Assembly: GCF_014174165.1 (NCBI RefSeq)
Contig: NZ_JABEQN010000001.1
Span: 124,001-188,000 of the forward strand
Direction of reading: 5' to 3'
Source: Gluconacetobacter dulcium
Lineage (GTDB): Bacteria; Pseudomonadota; Alphaproteobacteria; Acetobacterales; Acetobacteraceae
DNA: 64,000 nucleotides
How positions within the stretch are numbered: position 1 is the first letter of the stretch; every line of letters begins with the position of its first letter. Below the pieces are notes generated by a model. It had not been told where the DNA came from. It saw only the letters and a program-made list of their open reading frames with translations, and made no database searches. This document shows positions 20,973 to 28,980 of this stretch, in pieces. The position numbers and the translations under genes are program-made.

Positions 20973-21130
20973 CGAGAACGGCCAGAAACGCCGTTTCAAA
21001 GAAAATCGTTGTCCGCACGGCCTTCCACACGACGAACCCGTCGGCCCGGACCAGACCGACGCCGCTTGCGGAAATTCCGCAGGCAGCCGGAAACACGGCG
21101 CCGGGATCACCGATGTCCGAGCGAAAGCAG
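20938..21130 (-). pseudogene. C-terminal fragment of an aromatic-ring FAD monooxygenase
   Basis: In one minus-strand frame this stretch reads DIGDPGAVFPAACGI, then GVGLVRADGFVVWKAVRTTI and on to a stop at 20938. The 'LVRxDGFVxW' end is the typical C-terminus of PheA/TfdB-type hydroxylases. No start or upstream catalytic part is attached. It may be what remains of a paralogue of the intact monooxygenase at 21344-22900. Confidence 0.5.
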
Positions 21131-21218
21131 GGTCTCGACTCCTTTCGCTCAGTCCCGGAGCCGGATGACCTCGACCACGAAATACAGATAGGCGACCGTA
21201 TCCATCAGTTGGAAACGG

Positions 21219-21347
21219 TCATGCCGTCGCTGGAAGTACGCTGGAATTAAGCTGGATTTTATTGACACAGGACTGTGCAAACCGCGCCGTGATAGCCAGA
21301 ACCAGAAAGAGCGCAAAATCCAGCGAGGTCTGAAAGCCCAGGATCAT
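21219..21347 (-). other. short hydrophobic ORF coupled to the monooxygenase, possibly truncated
   Basis: A 42-aa frame starts with ATG at 21347, overlapping the monooxygenase stop (ATGA). It encodes one membrane-like helix (TSLDFALFLVLAITARF) and then a non-descript tail. The coupling suggests it was once the second gene of the operon. The tail and the downstream decay suggest it is truncated. Family not recognised. Confidence 0.3.
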
Positions 21348-22900
21348 GATTTTTCGAGCCGTTCGGCCGAGCGGGCCGGCAGCGTGTGCGCCAGGTAGCG
21401 CGAAAGCTGCGGCTCCAATCCGTCGGAGGACAAGATCCCGGCGATATAGCCGTCCGGACGCACGAGCACCCATTGGCCGGGTTCGATCCCGTACGCTTCG
21501 GCGATATGGCCGCCATCGTCGACGAGTTCATGCCCGGCGCCGACGGTAACGATACGGACGCCCGCGATGGCCGATGGCCGATCGCGCGCCTCATAACCGA
21601 GCAAGGTCCAGTGTGGTCCCTGAAAGAGCATGAACAGCCGTGTCCGTTGCCCCGCCTGCCCGCGACAGGGCGCATCGGGCGCGCGATCGCCCGCCTGCAC
21701 CGTGCCACCCACCGAACCGGGCACGCTCAACGACGAACCGCGATAGCCGAGGTCGATCTGCCGCGCTTCGCGATCGCGCCGCATGGTGCCCTGCTTTGCT
21801 TCCCCGAGCAGACGCGTCGAGAGACGCAGCATGTCCGACGCGATCGGTCGCCGCTCCGCCTCGTAGCTGTCGAGCAGCGCCTCCGGCGCCCCCGCGAGCA
21901 CGGCCGCCAGCTTCCAGCCAAGATTATAGGCGTCCTGTACGCTGGTATTGAGGCCCTGACCGCCCGTTGGCGGGTGAACATGCGCGGCATCCCCCGCGAT
22001 GAAGACGCGCCCGACCCGATAGCGATCGGCCAGACGCGCGTTCATCGTGTAGACCGAGGACCAGGACACCGAGCGGACGATAATGTCCCCTCTGCCGGTC
22101 CGCTCTCCGATGAGCGCGGTCAGTCCGGCCGGAGACAGGTCGATCTCTCCGTCCAACGCCACGGGCGCCTGAACCTGGAACAGATCCGTTCCGGCCAGCG
22201 GGCAAATCAAGACCTGCGTCCGGGGCGAACCGAGCTGGAAACGATGCCAGGCGACCCGATCGAGCCCCTCCAGCCGCACATCGGCAACGATCGCGCGCAC
22301 GCCCAGCGTCTCTCCCGGAAAATCGATCGCCAGGGCATGGCGCACGAAGCTGCGGCCGCCATCGGTCCCGACAAGGAACCGGGCACGGATAACCGACGCG
22401 CCGCCTTCCCGTTCCACCCTTGCCGTCACGCCCCCGCCCCTGCCTGCGCCTCCGCCCTCGCCATCGCCGTCCTGCTCGAATCCGACCAGCCGCGTGCCGA
22501 AGCAGGGATAATGACCCAGTTCGGCAAGCCGCTCCCGCATGACCGCTTCGGTTGCGAACTGCGGCAGCATCAGCGGCGCGGCATAAGGTTCGGCGGGAGA
22601 CGGGGAGACGTCCGCTTCCGTCAGCAGCGACATCTGATGGGTTCCATCAGGACGATACTGACAAAGCGGCGGATAAGGCCCGCCTGCCGCCGCCACGCGG
22701 TCGACGAAGCCCAGGTCTTCAAAAATTTCCATCGTCCGGGGCTGGATGCCCTTGCCGCGCGACCCGCTGAACGGCTGCGCGCTCTGCTCGATCAGTCGGA
22801 ACGAAACCCCACGGCGGGCGAGGTCGATCGCAAGGGTCAGGCCAGCGGCCCCCGCACCCGAGATCAGGACATCTGTATCGAAAGACACTGGCAGCTCCAC
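21344..22900 (-). CDS. FAD-dependent aromatic-ring monooxygenase (PheA/TfdB-like)
   Basis: A 518-aa class-A flavoprotein hydroxylase. The FAD dinucleotide motif is DVLISGAGAAGLTLAIDLAR, and the second FAD segment is VFIAGDAAHVHPPTGGQGLN. A DG-type motif (FLVGTDGGRSFVR) lies near residue 180. The C-terminal thioredoxin-like part ends with VLVRPDGYIAG. The likely start is GTG 22900; an in-frame GTG at 22888 would also work. It is transcribed divergently from a MarR regulator 55 nt away, with a shared inverted repeat, so it is probably induced by that regulator's phenolic or other aromatic ligand. Confidence 0.88.
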   Translation of the reverse strand: MELPVSFDTDVLISGAGAAGLTLAIDLARRGVSFRLIEQSAQPFSGSRGKGIQPRTMEIFEDLGFVDRVAAAGGPYPPLCQYRPDGTHQMSLLTEADVSPSPAEPYAAPLMLPQFATEAVMRERLAELGHYPCFGTRLVGFEQDGDGEGGGAGRGGGVTARVEREGGASVIRARFLVGTDGGRSFVRHALAIDFPGETLGVRAIVADVRLEGLDRVAWHRFQLGSPRTQVLICPLAGTDLFQVQAPVALDGEIDLSPAGLTALIGERTGRGDIIVRSVSWSSVYTMNARLADRYRVGRVFIAGDAAHVHPPTGGQGLNTSVQDAYNLGWKLAAVLAGAPEALLDSYEAERRPIASDMLRLSTRLLGEAKQGTMRRDREARQIDLGYRGSSLSVPGSVGGTVQAGDRAPDAPCRGQAGQRTRLFMLFQGPHWTLLGYEARDRPSAIAGVRIVTVGAGHELVDDGGHIAEAYGIEPGQWVLVRPDGYIAGILSSDGLEPQLSRYLAHTLPARSAERLEKS

Positions 22901-22914
22901 GAATCAATGTGCAA

Positions 22915-22962
22915 TATTCACGTATCTGAGATTGGCTCCCAAGGCAACGAAAAACGTGAATA
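22915..22962. promoter_or_regulatory. MarR operator candidate in divergent promoter
   Basis: TATTCACGT (22915-22923) and ACGTGAATA (22954-22962) form a perfect 9-bp inverted repeat separated by 30 bp. The right arm overlaps the GTG start of the MarR gene, and the left arm lies 15 bp upstream of the monooxygenase start. Two half-sites about four helical turns apart could allow looping or binding of two dimers. Confidence 0.5.
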
Positions 22963-23408
22963 ATGCACACGATCCCGAAATCCTGCGCGGCCTCCACGCC
23001 GCGATCATCGACCTGGTCGATGAGATCAATCGGCCGCGCCGTGACGACCGGTTGATCGAAGAAGCGGGCATTCCACTGGACCGGGCTCTGTTTCCGCTTC
23101 TCGCGCGCGTATGGCGTTACGGTCCCATCGGCGTGGTCGATCTGGCCGACCGGACGGGCCGCGACCACACCACGATCAGCCGACAGATGAGCAGGCTGGA
23201 GGAACTGGGCCTCATCGAGCGCCACCCGTCCGCGACGGACAAACGTGTTCGCGAAGCGACCGTGACGGGAAAGGGACGAGAAATGGTCGGCATGCTGAAT
23301 GCGGCCCGCGAAAGGCTGGCAAACCGCATCCTTGTCGACTGGACAGATACTGACCTCGATCAGTTACGAACGCTTCTACGACGCTTCGCTGACGACCTGA
23401 TGCGATGA
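22956..23408 (+). CDS. MarR-family transcriptional regulator
   Basis: A 150-aa winged-helix regulator. The DNA-binding region is GVVDLADRTGRDHTTISRQM followed by the wing LEELGLIERHPSATDKRVRE. Translation probably starts at GTG 22956 (VNNAHDPEIL); there is no in-frame ATG nearby. It is divergent from the FAD monooxygenase, its likely target. Confidence 0.85.
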   Translation: MNNAHDPEILRGLHAAIIDLVDEINRPRRDDRLIEEAGIPLDRALFPLLARVWRYGPIGVVDLADRTGRDHTTISRQMSRLEELGLIERHPSATDKRVREATVTGKGREMVGMLNAARERLANRILVDWTDTDLDQLRTLLRRFADDLMR

Positions 23409-23780
23409 TCAATCCCGTGAAATATCTGTCATCAGCATCAGACCGCGTGCTTTCCTCGTAAAGCTGTATGTCGTCTTCCGGAATCAAACAGACAGGCTGC
23501 TTTCGCCTCATTCCTGCCATTCAGTCTAGCTATGCAAATTCCCGAAAGCAGTCGTTCTGCTCAGGCGTCTACGGTGTCAAATCGACAAGGTAGAGAACCT
23601 ATCGAATTCCTTTGATATGCACACGAAAGTATGCAGAATAGCAGCTTTCGATGACGATATCTGAAATCCTAGTTCTACGATCCGCTCTATCCGAGCTCAG
23701 TTTCCGCTGTGATGAGGCCGATGAGTAGGCGTCAGCAGTTGGGGAGGAAAACAGCTACGCAAGAGAACTCGCAATAATTG
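23409..23780. other. 372-bp gene-free stretch at the left edge of the AT-rich island
   Basis: I find no gene, RNA gene or long repeat. Base composition drops here from the GC-rich core toward the AT-rich island, so this is probably the left junction of an acquired segment. No tRNA 3' end, att-like direct repeat or transposase remnant could be seen. Confidence 0.5.
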
Positions 23781-24638
23781 CTAGTTGATAAGGGGCTGGG
23801 CAGGCACTTGATCCATCAATTCGACAAGCTTTTCGAGTGACCTTACCAGATCAGCGTGGTGATTATCCGGATCATAGCAGAGACACTTTAAGTTCCGATT
23901 TGATCGCAACGATTTCACCATATCTGGCGCTATATGCGATGATGTTACTAAGTAATGTGGTCGTGAATTTGGAAAATTGAAACGCTGGTTTTCGAGAAGC
24001 AGACTGAGGTCTGGGTCTGAGATGCCACATCCGATAATTAAAAAAGTATGAGACAAGAGGCAAGCATCTAGAACGTCATAGAATGCCGAGTAAGATACTC
24101 TCGCTTTAGCATAATCGTGATTTGAGAATATCAGTTCGTTGGGGTGGTCGATTGATCCGTGGACCTTAATAATGTGGGTCCGGTCCTCTCGCAAAAAATT
24201 GTGCACGTCTGGGTCAGAATACCGTTTAACCGTCACTTGACCACCAGTCTCGCTCATCACATAATTTTCAAATATTTGATCGAAATTTGGTGTCAAATAT
24301 ATTCTTTGGTCCAAGTTGAATATTAGCTTGTGTATCTCAGCGGGCGCATACGCAGGCGTGATGAAGCATTCCCTAATAAAGTGTTCCCACTCCTCTTCCA
24401 TCCTGCTTTTGATCCACTCACAAGCGTGTAGCAAATCATTATCTTTGATCGCTCGTCTGATATGAGCCGTGCCCTTAGATCCAATCTTGGCCAAACCACG
24501 TTCAAGGAACTCGCTCCATAGTGGAGGACGCGTTTCTCCGTCTTTACCCACCGAGTTTTTGCTAACTCCACTACCGAGGAAAACGACAACTCGCCTAGAT
24601 ATAAGATCGCGTTTAAGCTGTTCTGGCCAATTGATCAT
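23781..24638 (-). CDS. SIR2-domain protein (putative NAD-degrading effector)
   Basis: A 285-aa soluble SIR2-like protein. NAD-site motifs are in order: FLGSGVS (residues 20-26), TPNFD (116-120, with Asn118 and Asp120), KVHGS (158-162, His160 as the catalytic base) and IIGCGISDPD (201-210). Bacterial SIR2 proteins with these residues often deplete NAD during phage defence (ThsA, DSR, SPARSA, Avs5). It is short, with no recognisable extra sensor domain, so sensing may lie in its partner. Its ATG overlaps the stop of the ParA-like gene by one base (TAATG). Low-GC and foreign in composition. Confidence 0.85.
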   Translation of the reverse strand: MINWPEQLKRDLISRRVVVFLGSGVSKNSVGKDGETRPPLWSEFLERGLAKIGSKGTAHIRRAIKDNDLLHACEWIKSRMEEEWEHFIRECFITPAYAPAEIHKLIFNLDQRIYLTPNFDQIFENYVMSETGGQVTVKRYSDPDVHNFLREDRTHIIKVHGSIDHPNELIFSNHDYAKARVSYSAFYDVLDACLLSHTFLIIGCGISDPDLSLLLENQRFNFPNSRPHYLVTSSHIAPDMVKSLRSNRNLKCLCYDPDNHHADLVRSLEKLVELMDQVPAQPLIN

Positions 24639-25630
24639 TACTTCAATCCCGCCCGAGCAAGAATTTCTTCTGCGACTGTGCCGAATGTTTCACGAGCGTC
24701 CTTTACCTTCGAAAAGTGAGCGCCCTTTACGCCGTCAGCCGCCTTAAGGTCAAACACCGGGGCACGGGCGGTTTGCGACATGGGGATAAGACTATGGAGG
24801 TTGGGAATTGAACCTAGTAGGAAGCTAGTAATTTTACTGGGAGGCGGAGCAATTGTTGATAGCTTCGAAGACACTATGCTCTCGAATTGCTTCATAATTT
24901 TCTCATAAGCATTCACAGCACGTTTCGTGCCAAAAGCGTCTGCTTTGGCAATATAGTGTTGAGATGCATAGCCAAGGAATCCGATACTTCTAGCGAGATT
25001 TGTGCCGACGTCATCAGGATCATCGACGTTCTCAACGCCAGAAATCCATTGCTTTCGCCACCTAGACATCCATGCAGCAATGTTGTCGATCGCCTTAACG
25101 CTGAAGATGTCTATGGACATGGGGGCCACGAAATAGTCGCTAGCCAACAAAACAGAACGATTGATAGAACCAAGTGATGGACCCACATCAAAAAATACGA
25201 GGTCGTAATCCTCGCAGCGCTTCATGAGCTCTGCGAACATCAACGTCGTTCGCATGCCGCGCGGGTCGCCGCCAATCGCCGCCCCCCAATCCTGCGCGAG
25301 TAAATCTTCAGCTAGAGCTAGTCTAGGATCCCCTGGCAATACATCCACACCGAAACGTGGACTTGTGCTGACATTGAACTCTTTGCTGTAGCCTTTACCA
25401 AGTGAGAGCGGCCGTATCACATTATGAAGCGTGAAAGATGAAGTTTCATCATAAAAGTACGTAAGTTTCTTGTCGTCAAACATATATTGAGTCGCATTGC
25501 ACTGTGGATCCGCGTCAATCACCAGGACGCGAAATTTGTATTCCTCAGCTGCGTAGGCGGCTACATTGCATAGCAACGTCGTTTTTCCCACTCCGCCCTT
25601 ATTATTAAAGAACGCTATTGATGTGGCCAT
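24638..25630 (-). CDS. ParA/MinD-type ATPase partnered with SIR2
   Basis: A 330-aa deviant-Walker ATPase. The ATP loop is NNKGGVGKTTLL with both signature lysines (Lys11, Lys16), followed by the switch VIDADPQCNAT (37-47) and the Walker-B-like DLVFFDVGPSLG (143-154). The C-terminal ~170 residues (IGFLGYASQHYIAKADAFGT) are not a standard ParA ending and could recognise a trigger. A strong ribosome site (GGAGGG) precedes the ATG. There is no ParB gene or parS-like array nearby, so plasmid or chromosome partitioning is unlikely. It is the first gene of a two-gene operon with SIR2. Confidence 0.88.
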   Translation of the reverse strand: MATSIAFFNNKGGVGKTTLLCNVAAYAAEEYKFRVLVIDADPQCNATQYMFDDKKLTYFYDETSSFTLHNVIRPLSLGKGYSKEFNVSTSPRFGVDVLPGDPRLALAEDLLAQDWGAAIGGDPRGMRTTLMFAELMKRCEDYDLVFFDVGPSLGSINRSVLLASDYFVAPMSIDIFSVKAIDNIAAWMSRWRKQWISGVENVDDPDDVGTNLARSIGFLGYASQHYIAKADAFGTKRAVNAYEKIMKQFESIVSSKLSTIAPPPSKITSFLLGSIPNLHSLIPMSQTARAPVFDLKAADGVKGAHFSKVKDARETFGTVAEEILARAGLK

Positions 25631-25658
25631 TCCGCCCTCCGAAATACTCTCTTAGATT

Positions 25659-25686
25659 TTAATAGATCAAATTTCTTGTCATGCAA
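25659..25686 (-). promoter_or_regulatory. putative promoter of the ParA-SIR2 operon
   Basis: On the minus strand TTGCAT (25681-25686) and TATTAA (25659-25664) are spaced 16 bp, about 28 nt before the ParA start, in AT-rich sequence. A plausible sigma-70-type promoter; judged by eye only. Confidence 0.35.
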
Positions 25687-25700
25687 GAGGCGTCCCAGTG

Positions 25701-25718
25701 TGTTTGAGCACTCAAACA
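25701..25718. promoter_or_regulatory. perfect 18-bp palindrome upstream of ParA-SIR2
   Basis: TGTTTGAG-CA-CTCAAACA has perfect 8-bp arms around a 2-bp centre, about 70 bp upstream of the ParA start and just upstream of the putative -35. It could be a regulator or ParA-type operator. Its outer half-site TGTTTGA recurs in the palindrome at 44576-44611. Confidence 0.5.
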
Positions 25719-26104
25719 GAAGTTGCAAGCTAACCCTCTCTGTTTACATGGCAACAACAACTCGACTGAGGCGCATTATTGAATGCAGAAAGTTGTTCAT
25801 CAAGTATCAAATCGACCTAAACCGTCCTATGATTTCAATCTGTGACCCAATATCGTCCCATAATGAAGCCTGCCCAGACGATCTGCACAAAGCGTAATTA
25901 ATTTGGTAGCGGTTTCTCTAGTTCGCTGCCCAGAAGCTGCCGGTCCGCTTTCCCCCCATATCTGCCTGTCGGCTTCGAAAATTGAGCAGACAGGCAGCAC
26001 TCACCGTCATCCCGACGCCCAAACCGCGCATCGCAAAACCGAAAACCATACGCCGAATCGTCACCTCCCCAGGTCGCGCAAAAAGCCCCCGCGCCCAACA
26101 CCAT

Positions 26105-26860
26105 TCAGCACGGCATTCGACCTGTACGCACCCCAAACGCGATTTCAGGCCGTCCGGCCTGCTCCGCCTGTCGCGCAGCCGCCTCGAAATCATAGGGAAC
26201 GGCCCGCAGGTCGACGCGCCATCCCGAAGGCGATGGGGCGACCAGAGCATAGCGCGCATGTGGGCACCCCGCCTCCATGACATGCGCGACCGGGCGATCG
26301 TCGTCATAGGCAGGCATCCCGACGCTGCCAGGATTAACGATAACAACGCCATCACTCACAACGACACGCGGGATATGGGTATGCCCACACAGCACGAGTT
26401 GCGCATCACCGGCCCCGACCAGCCGACGGCGGATAGCGTCAGGGCGATCAAGCCGCGCGTGCCCCGTCGAGACATCTTCCAGAAAGTATTCCAGGTCGCC
26501 TCCGGCCGGGCTGCCATGACAGGCGAACACCCGCCCATCCAGCAACCTCGCCGTACCGGGAAGCGACCGCAGCCATTTCCAATGGTCTTCCGACAGGCGC
26601 GGCCGCGCATAAGCATCGGAGGCACCCGCCCCGCCTGTCAGCAACTGGCGTTCGTGATTGCCTGCCACCGTTACGGCAGAAAGCGACATTTGAATATCCG
26701 CACTGCGCGCCGGGTCGAACGGTCCGGAAACCAGATCCCCCAGATTCACGATCAGGTCGGGATTTTCATGGGCAATATCATGCAGCACGGCTTCCAGAGC
26801 CAGGCTGTTCCCATGGACATCGGCGATCACGGCAATCCTCATGCCGCCAGCATATTCCAA
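26105..26860 (-). CDS. metallophosphoesterase (YfcE-like)
   Basis: A calcineurin-like phosphoesterase, 251 aa. Metal-binding motifs appear in order: IADVHGN (DxH), NLGDLVSGP (GDxxxxGP), VAGNHER (GNHE), VFACHGSP and LCGHTHIPRV (GHxH). Translation may begin at ATG 26860 or at ATG 26842 (MRIAVIADVHG), which matches the usual family start. The substrate is unknown; relatives act on phosphodiesters. Confidence 0.88.
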   Translation of the reverse strand: MEYAGGMRIAVIADVHGNSLALEAVLHDIAHENPDLIVNLGDLVSGPFDPARSADIQMSLSAVTVAGNHERQLLTGGAGASDAYARPRLSEDHWKWLRSLPGTARLLDGRVFACHGSPAGGDLEYFLEDVSTGHARLDRPDAIRRRLVGAGDAQLVLCGHTHIPRVVVSDGVVIVNPGSVGMPAYDDDRPVAHVMEAGCPHARYALVAPSPSGWRVDLRAVPYDFEAAARQAEQAGRPEIAFGVRTGRMPC

Positions 26861-26875
26861 CCCCGTCGCGGCAGT

Positions 26876-27181
26876 CTACGCGACCGGAACCGTGCGCGTC
26901 CGGCTGAGACTGGCCTTGCGGTTGGAACTGGCGAGCAGGTGAGATGAAGAAAGGGGGCACTTACGCCGTCCCCTCGCCGTTCCGTGCCAGACCTCCCGGC
27001 AGGTTAGCGTGACCAGGTGGTCCGGTTCCAGTTCCATGCCCGGCCAGTCTCGCCCCAGATGCTCCACCGCCACCAAAGACGAACCCGAACCCGCGAACGG
27101 GTCCAGGACCAGGCCACCGACCGGGCAGAAGGCTTCTACCAGCGGAAGCAATGCCGCCACCGGCCTCTTGCGCCAGGACAT
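26876..27181 (-). pseudogene. C-terminal fragment of a DNA methyltransferase
   Basis: A 101-aa frame preserves the AdoMet-binding end of an N4/N6 DNA methylase: RPVAALLPLVEAFCPVGGLV then LDPFAGSGSSLVAVEHLGRD. The catalytic DPPY/SPPY part and the rest of the protein are absent; a stop lies eight codons upstream. The last ~45 residues look degenerate. A good ribosome site (AGAAGGAG) precedes the ATG, so a short product may still be made, but it could not methylate DNA. Confidence 0.6.
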
Positions 27182-27349
27182 GATGCGTCTCCTTCTCCAG
27201 CATCACACGAGGCACATGAATTCAGGATAAGCCCCCCGCCCGCTTGCCGATCTCAACCGCCTCCCTGTCCGTCACCTTGCGACAGGGTTCGTTCGCCATG
27301 AAGCGGGCTCTTTCCAGTCAAAACGCGTGCATTGTCTCTCGATCAGGCA

Positions 27350-27369
27350 TATAGTTGCTTCAGGCAACT
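27350..27369. promoter_or_regulatory. MarR-type operator overlapping a -10 box
   Basis: AGTTGC (27353-27358) and GCAACT (27364-27369) form a perfect inverted repeat around TTCAG, a classic MarR-type site. A -10-like TATAGT (27350-27355) overlaps its left arm. The MarR-GNAT gene begins 15-21 nt downstream, so autorepression is likely. Confidence 0.6.
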
Positions 27370-27384
27370 TTTTTGCCAGAATGG

Positions 27385-28503
27385 ATGAATATGAAACAGG
27401 CGATAGCAGCGGTTCGTGATTTCAACCGCTTTTACACGCGATATGTCGGGGCGCTCGATTCACGCTTTCTGGGCAGCGACATGACGCTGACGGAAGCCCG
27501 TCTTCTCCTGGAAATCGCAAACCGCGAACCCGTTCAGGCCAATGTCCTGCAGGATGTCCTGACACTGGATCGCGGGTATCTGAGCCGCATGATACGTCGG
27601 TTCGAGAATGAAGGATGGATAGCACGCGAACGATCATCGGAAGATGGCCGTTCACGCCCCATGAAACTGACTGCCAAGGGACGTATCGTTTTCGAAAACG
27701 TCGATCAAAGACAATACGATGTCATTGAGGCTACCCTGTTACAATTGAATGAGACTGAACGGCAGACACTCGCGCAGGCACTGACTTCAGTTCGGAATTT
27801 GCTCACCCGCACACCCGCCTTACCTCCGTTAGATGTTCTGAATCGCCCCGTCTGGCATGCTCTCACGGGCCGGCAAAGCGCACTCTCTGTCGGTAATAGT
27901 CATGCATTGTGCTACCAAAGAACGATTACCCCGTTCGGCGCGTCCGCCGGAGCCACAGACATTGATCTTCGGGCATTTGGGGAATTGCTCTCTCCGGATG
28001 AAGAGATCTGGCTCGTGGAAAAGGAAAGCTTTCCCACCCCGCCTGGCCTGAAAGTCGTAAAAACTGCGGAATGCCTACAGATGGTGGCATCGCATATGTC
28101 TGATAGTGAACACGATTTTTCTTTCTTTGATCTAGGGGCAGACGACATCGTTGAAATGCGAGAGCTCGCGATGCTCACTGTCCCTGGCCCTTTCCTGGCA
28201 GACACATGGCAGTTGGGCGGTTTCGTCGGTATCCGCGAAGCGGGACGTCTGGTCGCCATGGCTGGAGAACGCATGAAGCCAGGAAATTTTACGGAGGTCA
28301 GCGGTGTATGCACTCACCCTCACTATCGAGGACGCGGATATGCTGGATTTCTCATGCGTATTGTCGCCCAGCGTATTCTGGATAGAGGCGAGACGCCTTT
28401 CCTCCACACTTACTCCGACAATAAAGCGGCCATCGCATTATATCGGTCGCTTGGCTTTACTCCCCATCAGGTCGTGACGGCCACCGTTCTTCAAAAACAG
28501 TAG
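27385..28503 (+). CDS. MarR regulator-GNAT acetyltransferase fusion
   Basis: A two-domain protein of about 372 aa. Residues 1-145 are a MarR winged helix (SRMIRRFENEGWIARERSSE then DGRSRPMKLTAKG). The C-terminal part from about residue 250 is a GNAT acetyltransferase of the FR47 type, with the acetyl-CoA loop VCTHPHYRGRGYAGFLMRIV and LHTYSDNKAAIALYRSLGF. Such fusions are a known architecture, but the acetylated substrate is generally unknown. Start candidates are ATG 27385 and ATG 27391. It probably controls itself through the palindrome just upstream. Base composition is less GC-rich than the core. Confidence 0.85.
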   Translation: MNMKQAIAAVRDFNRFYTRYVGALDSRFLGSDMTLTEARLLLEIANREPVQANVLQDVLTLDRGYLSRMIRRFENEGWIARERSSEDGRSRPMKLTAKGRIVFENVDQRQYDVIEATLLQLNETERQTLAQALTSVRNLLTRTPALPPLDVLNRPVWHALTGRQSALSVGNSHALCYQRTITPFGASAGATDIDLRAFGELLSPDEEIWLVEKESFPTPPGLKVVKTAECLQMVASHMSDSEHDFSFFDLGADDIVEMRELAMLTVPGPFLADTWQLGGFVGIREAGRLVAMAGERMKPGNFTEVSGVCTHPHYRGRGYAGFLMRIVAQRILDRGETPFLHTYSDNKAAIALYRSLGFTPHQVVTATVLQKQ

Positions 28504-28980
28504 GGCAGAGATGCCGATACAAGAAATGCGAACCGCCCCTGACAGCGAGCGCCGCACGCACCTTGCATCGGCGCGTCTCCGCTGCCGATCCATCGAGACC
28601 AGCGCGATTCCCCAGTCGCAGGCATGATTTTCTGGCGTTCAAGGCGACAGAACACCATCTCAACAGGAACGCTACAGATTATCTGGATGACAGGATCATG
28701 GCTTCGGGCCGCTCCGGCCACATGTCCGCCCATGAGCAGACGCTTGAGGCGGATTACAGTATCCACCTCGTAGCTGAAGTGCGGCTTACGCCCTTTGCCG
28801 CTTTCATTTCCCTCCGAACCAGCAGATCTACACCATCACGCAGCCCGATCCGAAAATCACGCACAGCTTTTCCGCTGGCCTGCACCTTTCCTTTTCACCG
28901 GGAGAGGCTGCTGGTCTGACGCGGCCATACCGACCTCAAAGACACAATAGAATGTGACCATGCCCCATGGCGGCCCCGGA
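28504..28980. other. 477-bp stretch without a supported gene
   Basis: A 118-codon plus-strand frame (28563-28919) crosses this gap but is Arg/Ser-rich and unlike any family I know. A short segment in another frame (28815-28950) looks vaguely protein-like (TITQPDPKITHSFSAGL) and might be a gene relic. No RNA gene, terminator or repeat was recognised. Confidence 0.35.

Larger units (their letters stand above)
20459..21343. other. decayed, gene-poor stretch
   Basis: Between the MFS gene and the FAD monooxygenase I find no intact gene. The stretch holds a plus-strand oxidoreductase relic, a minus-strand monooxygenase C-terminus and a short hydrophobic frame, listed separately. It looks like the scar of past deletions or recombination. 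No insertion sequence ends or tRNA are visible. Confidence 0.55.
25631..26104. other. intergenic stretch at the right edge of the island
   Basis: Apart from the promoter and palindrome listed, no gene is supported. Short frames on both strands lack codon character or recognisable families. Composition returns to GC-rich at about 25915, probably the right junction of the ParA-SIR2 island. Confidence 0.45.

Noticed and set aside
24638-25630. Reading the ParA-like gene as a plasmid partition system
   Set aside because: No ParB gene, no repeated parS-like sites and no replication gene nearby; the partner is SIR2.
25918-26049. A 43-codon minus-strand frame with a hydrophobic start (MVFGFAMRGLGVG)
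   Set aside because: No recognisable family, the ribosome site is too distant, and it is probably a chance frame.
28563-28919. A 118-codon plus-strand frame
   Set aside because: No family resemblance; Arg/Ser-rich composition typical of spurious frames.
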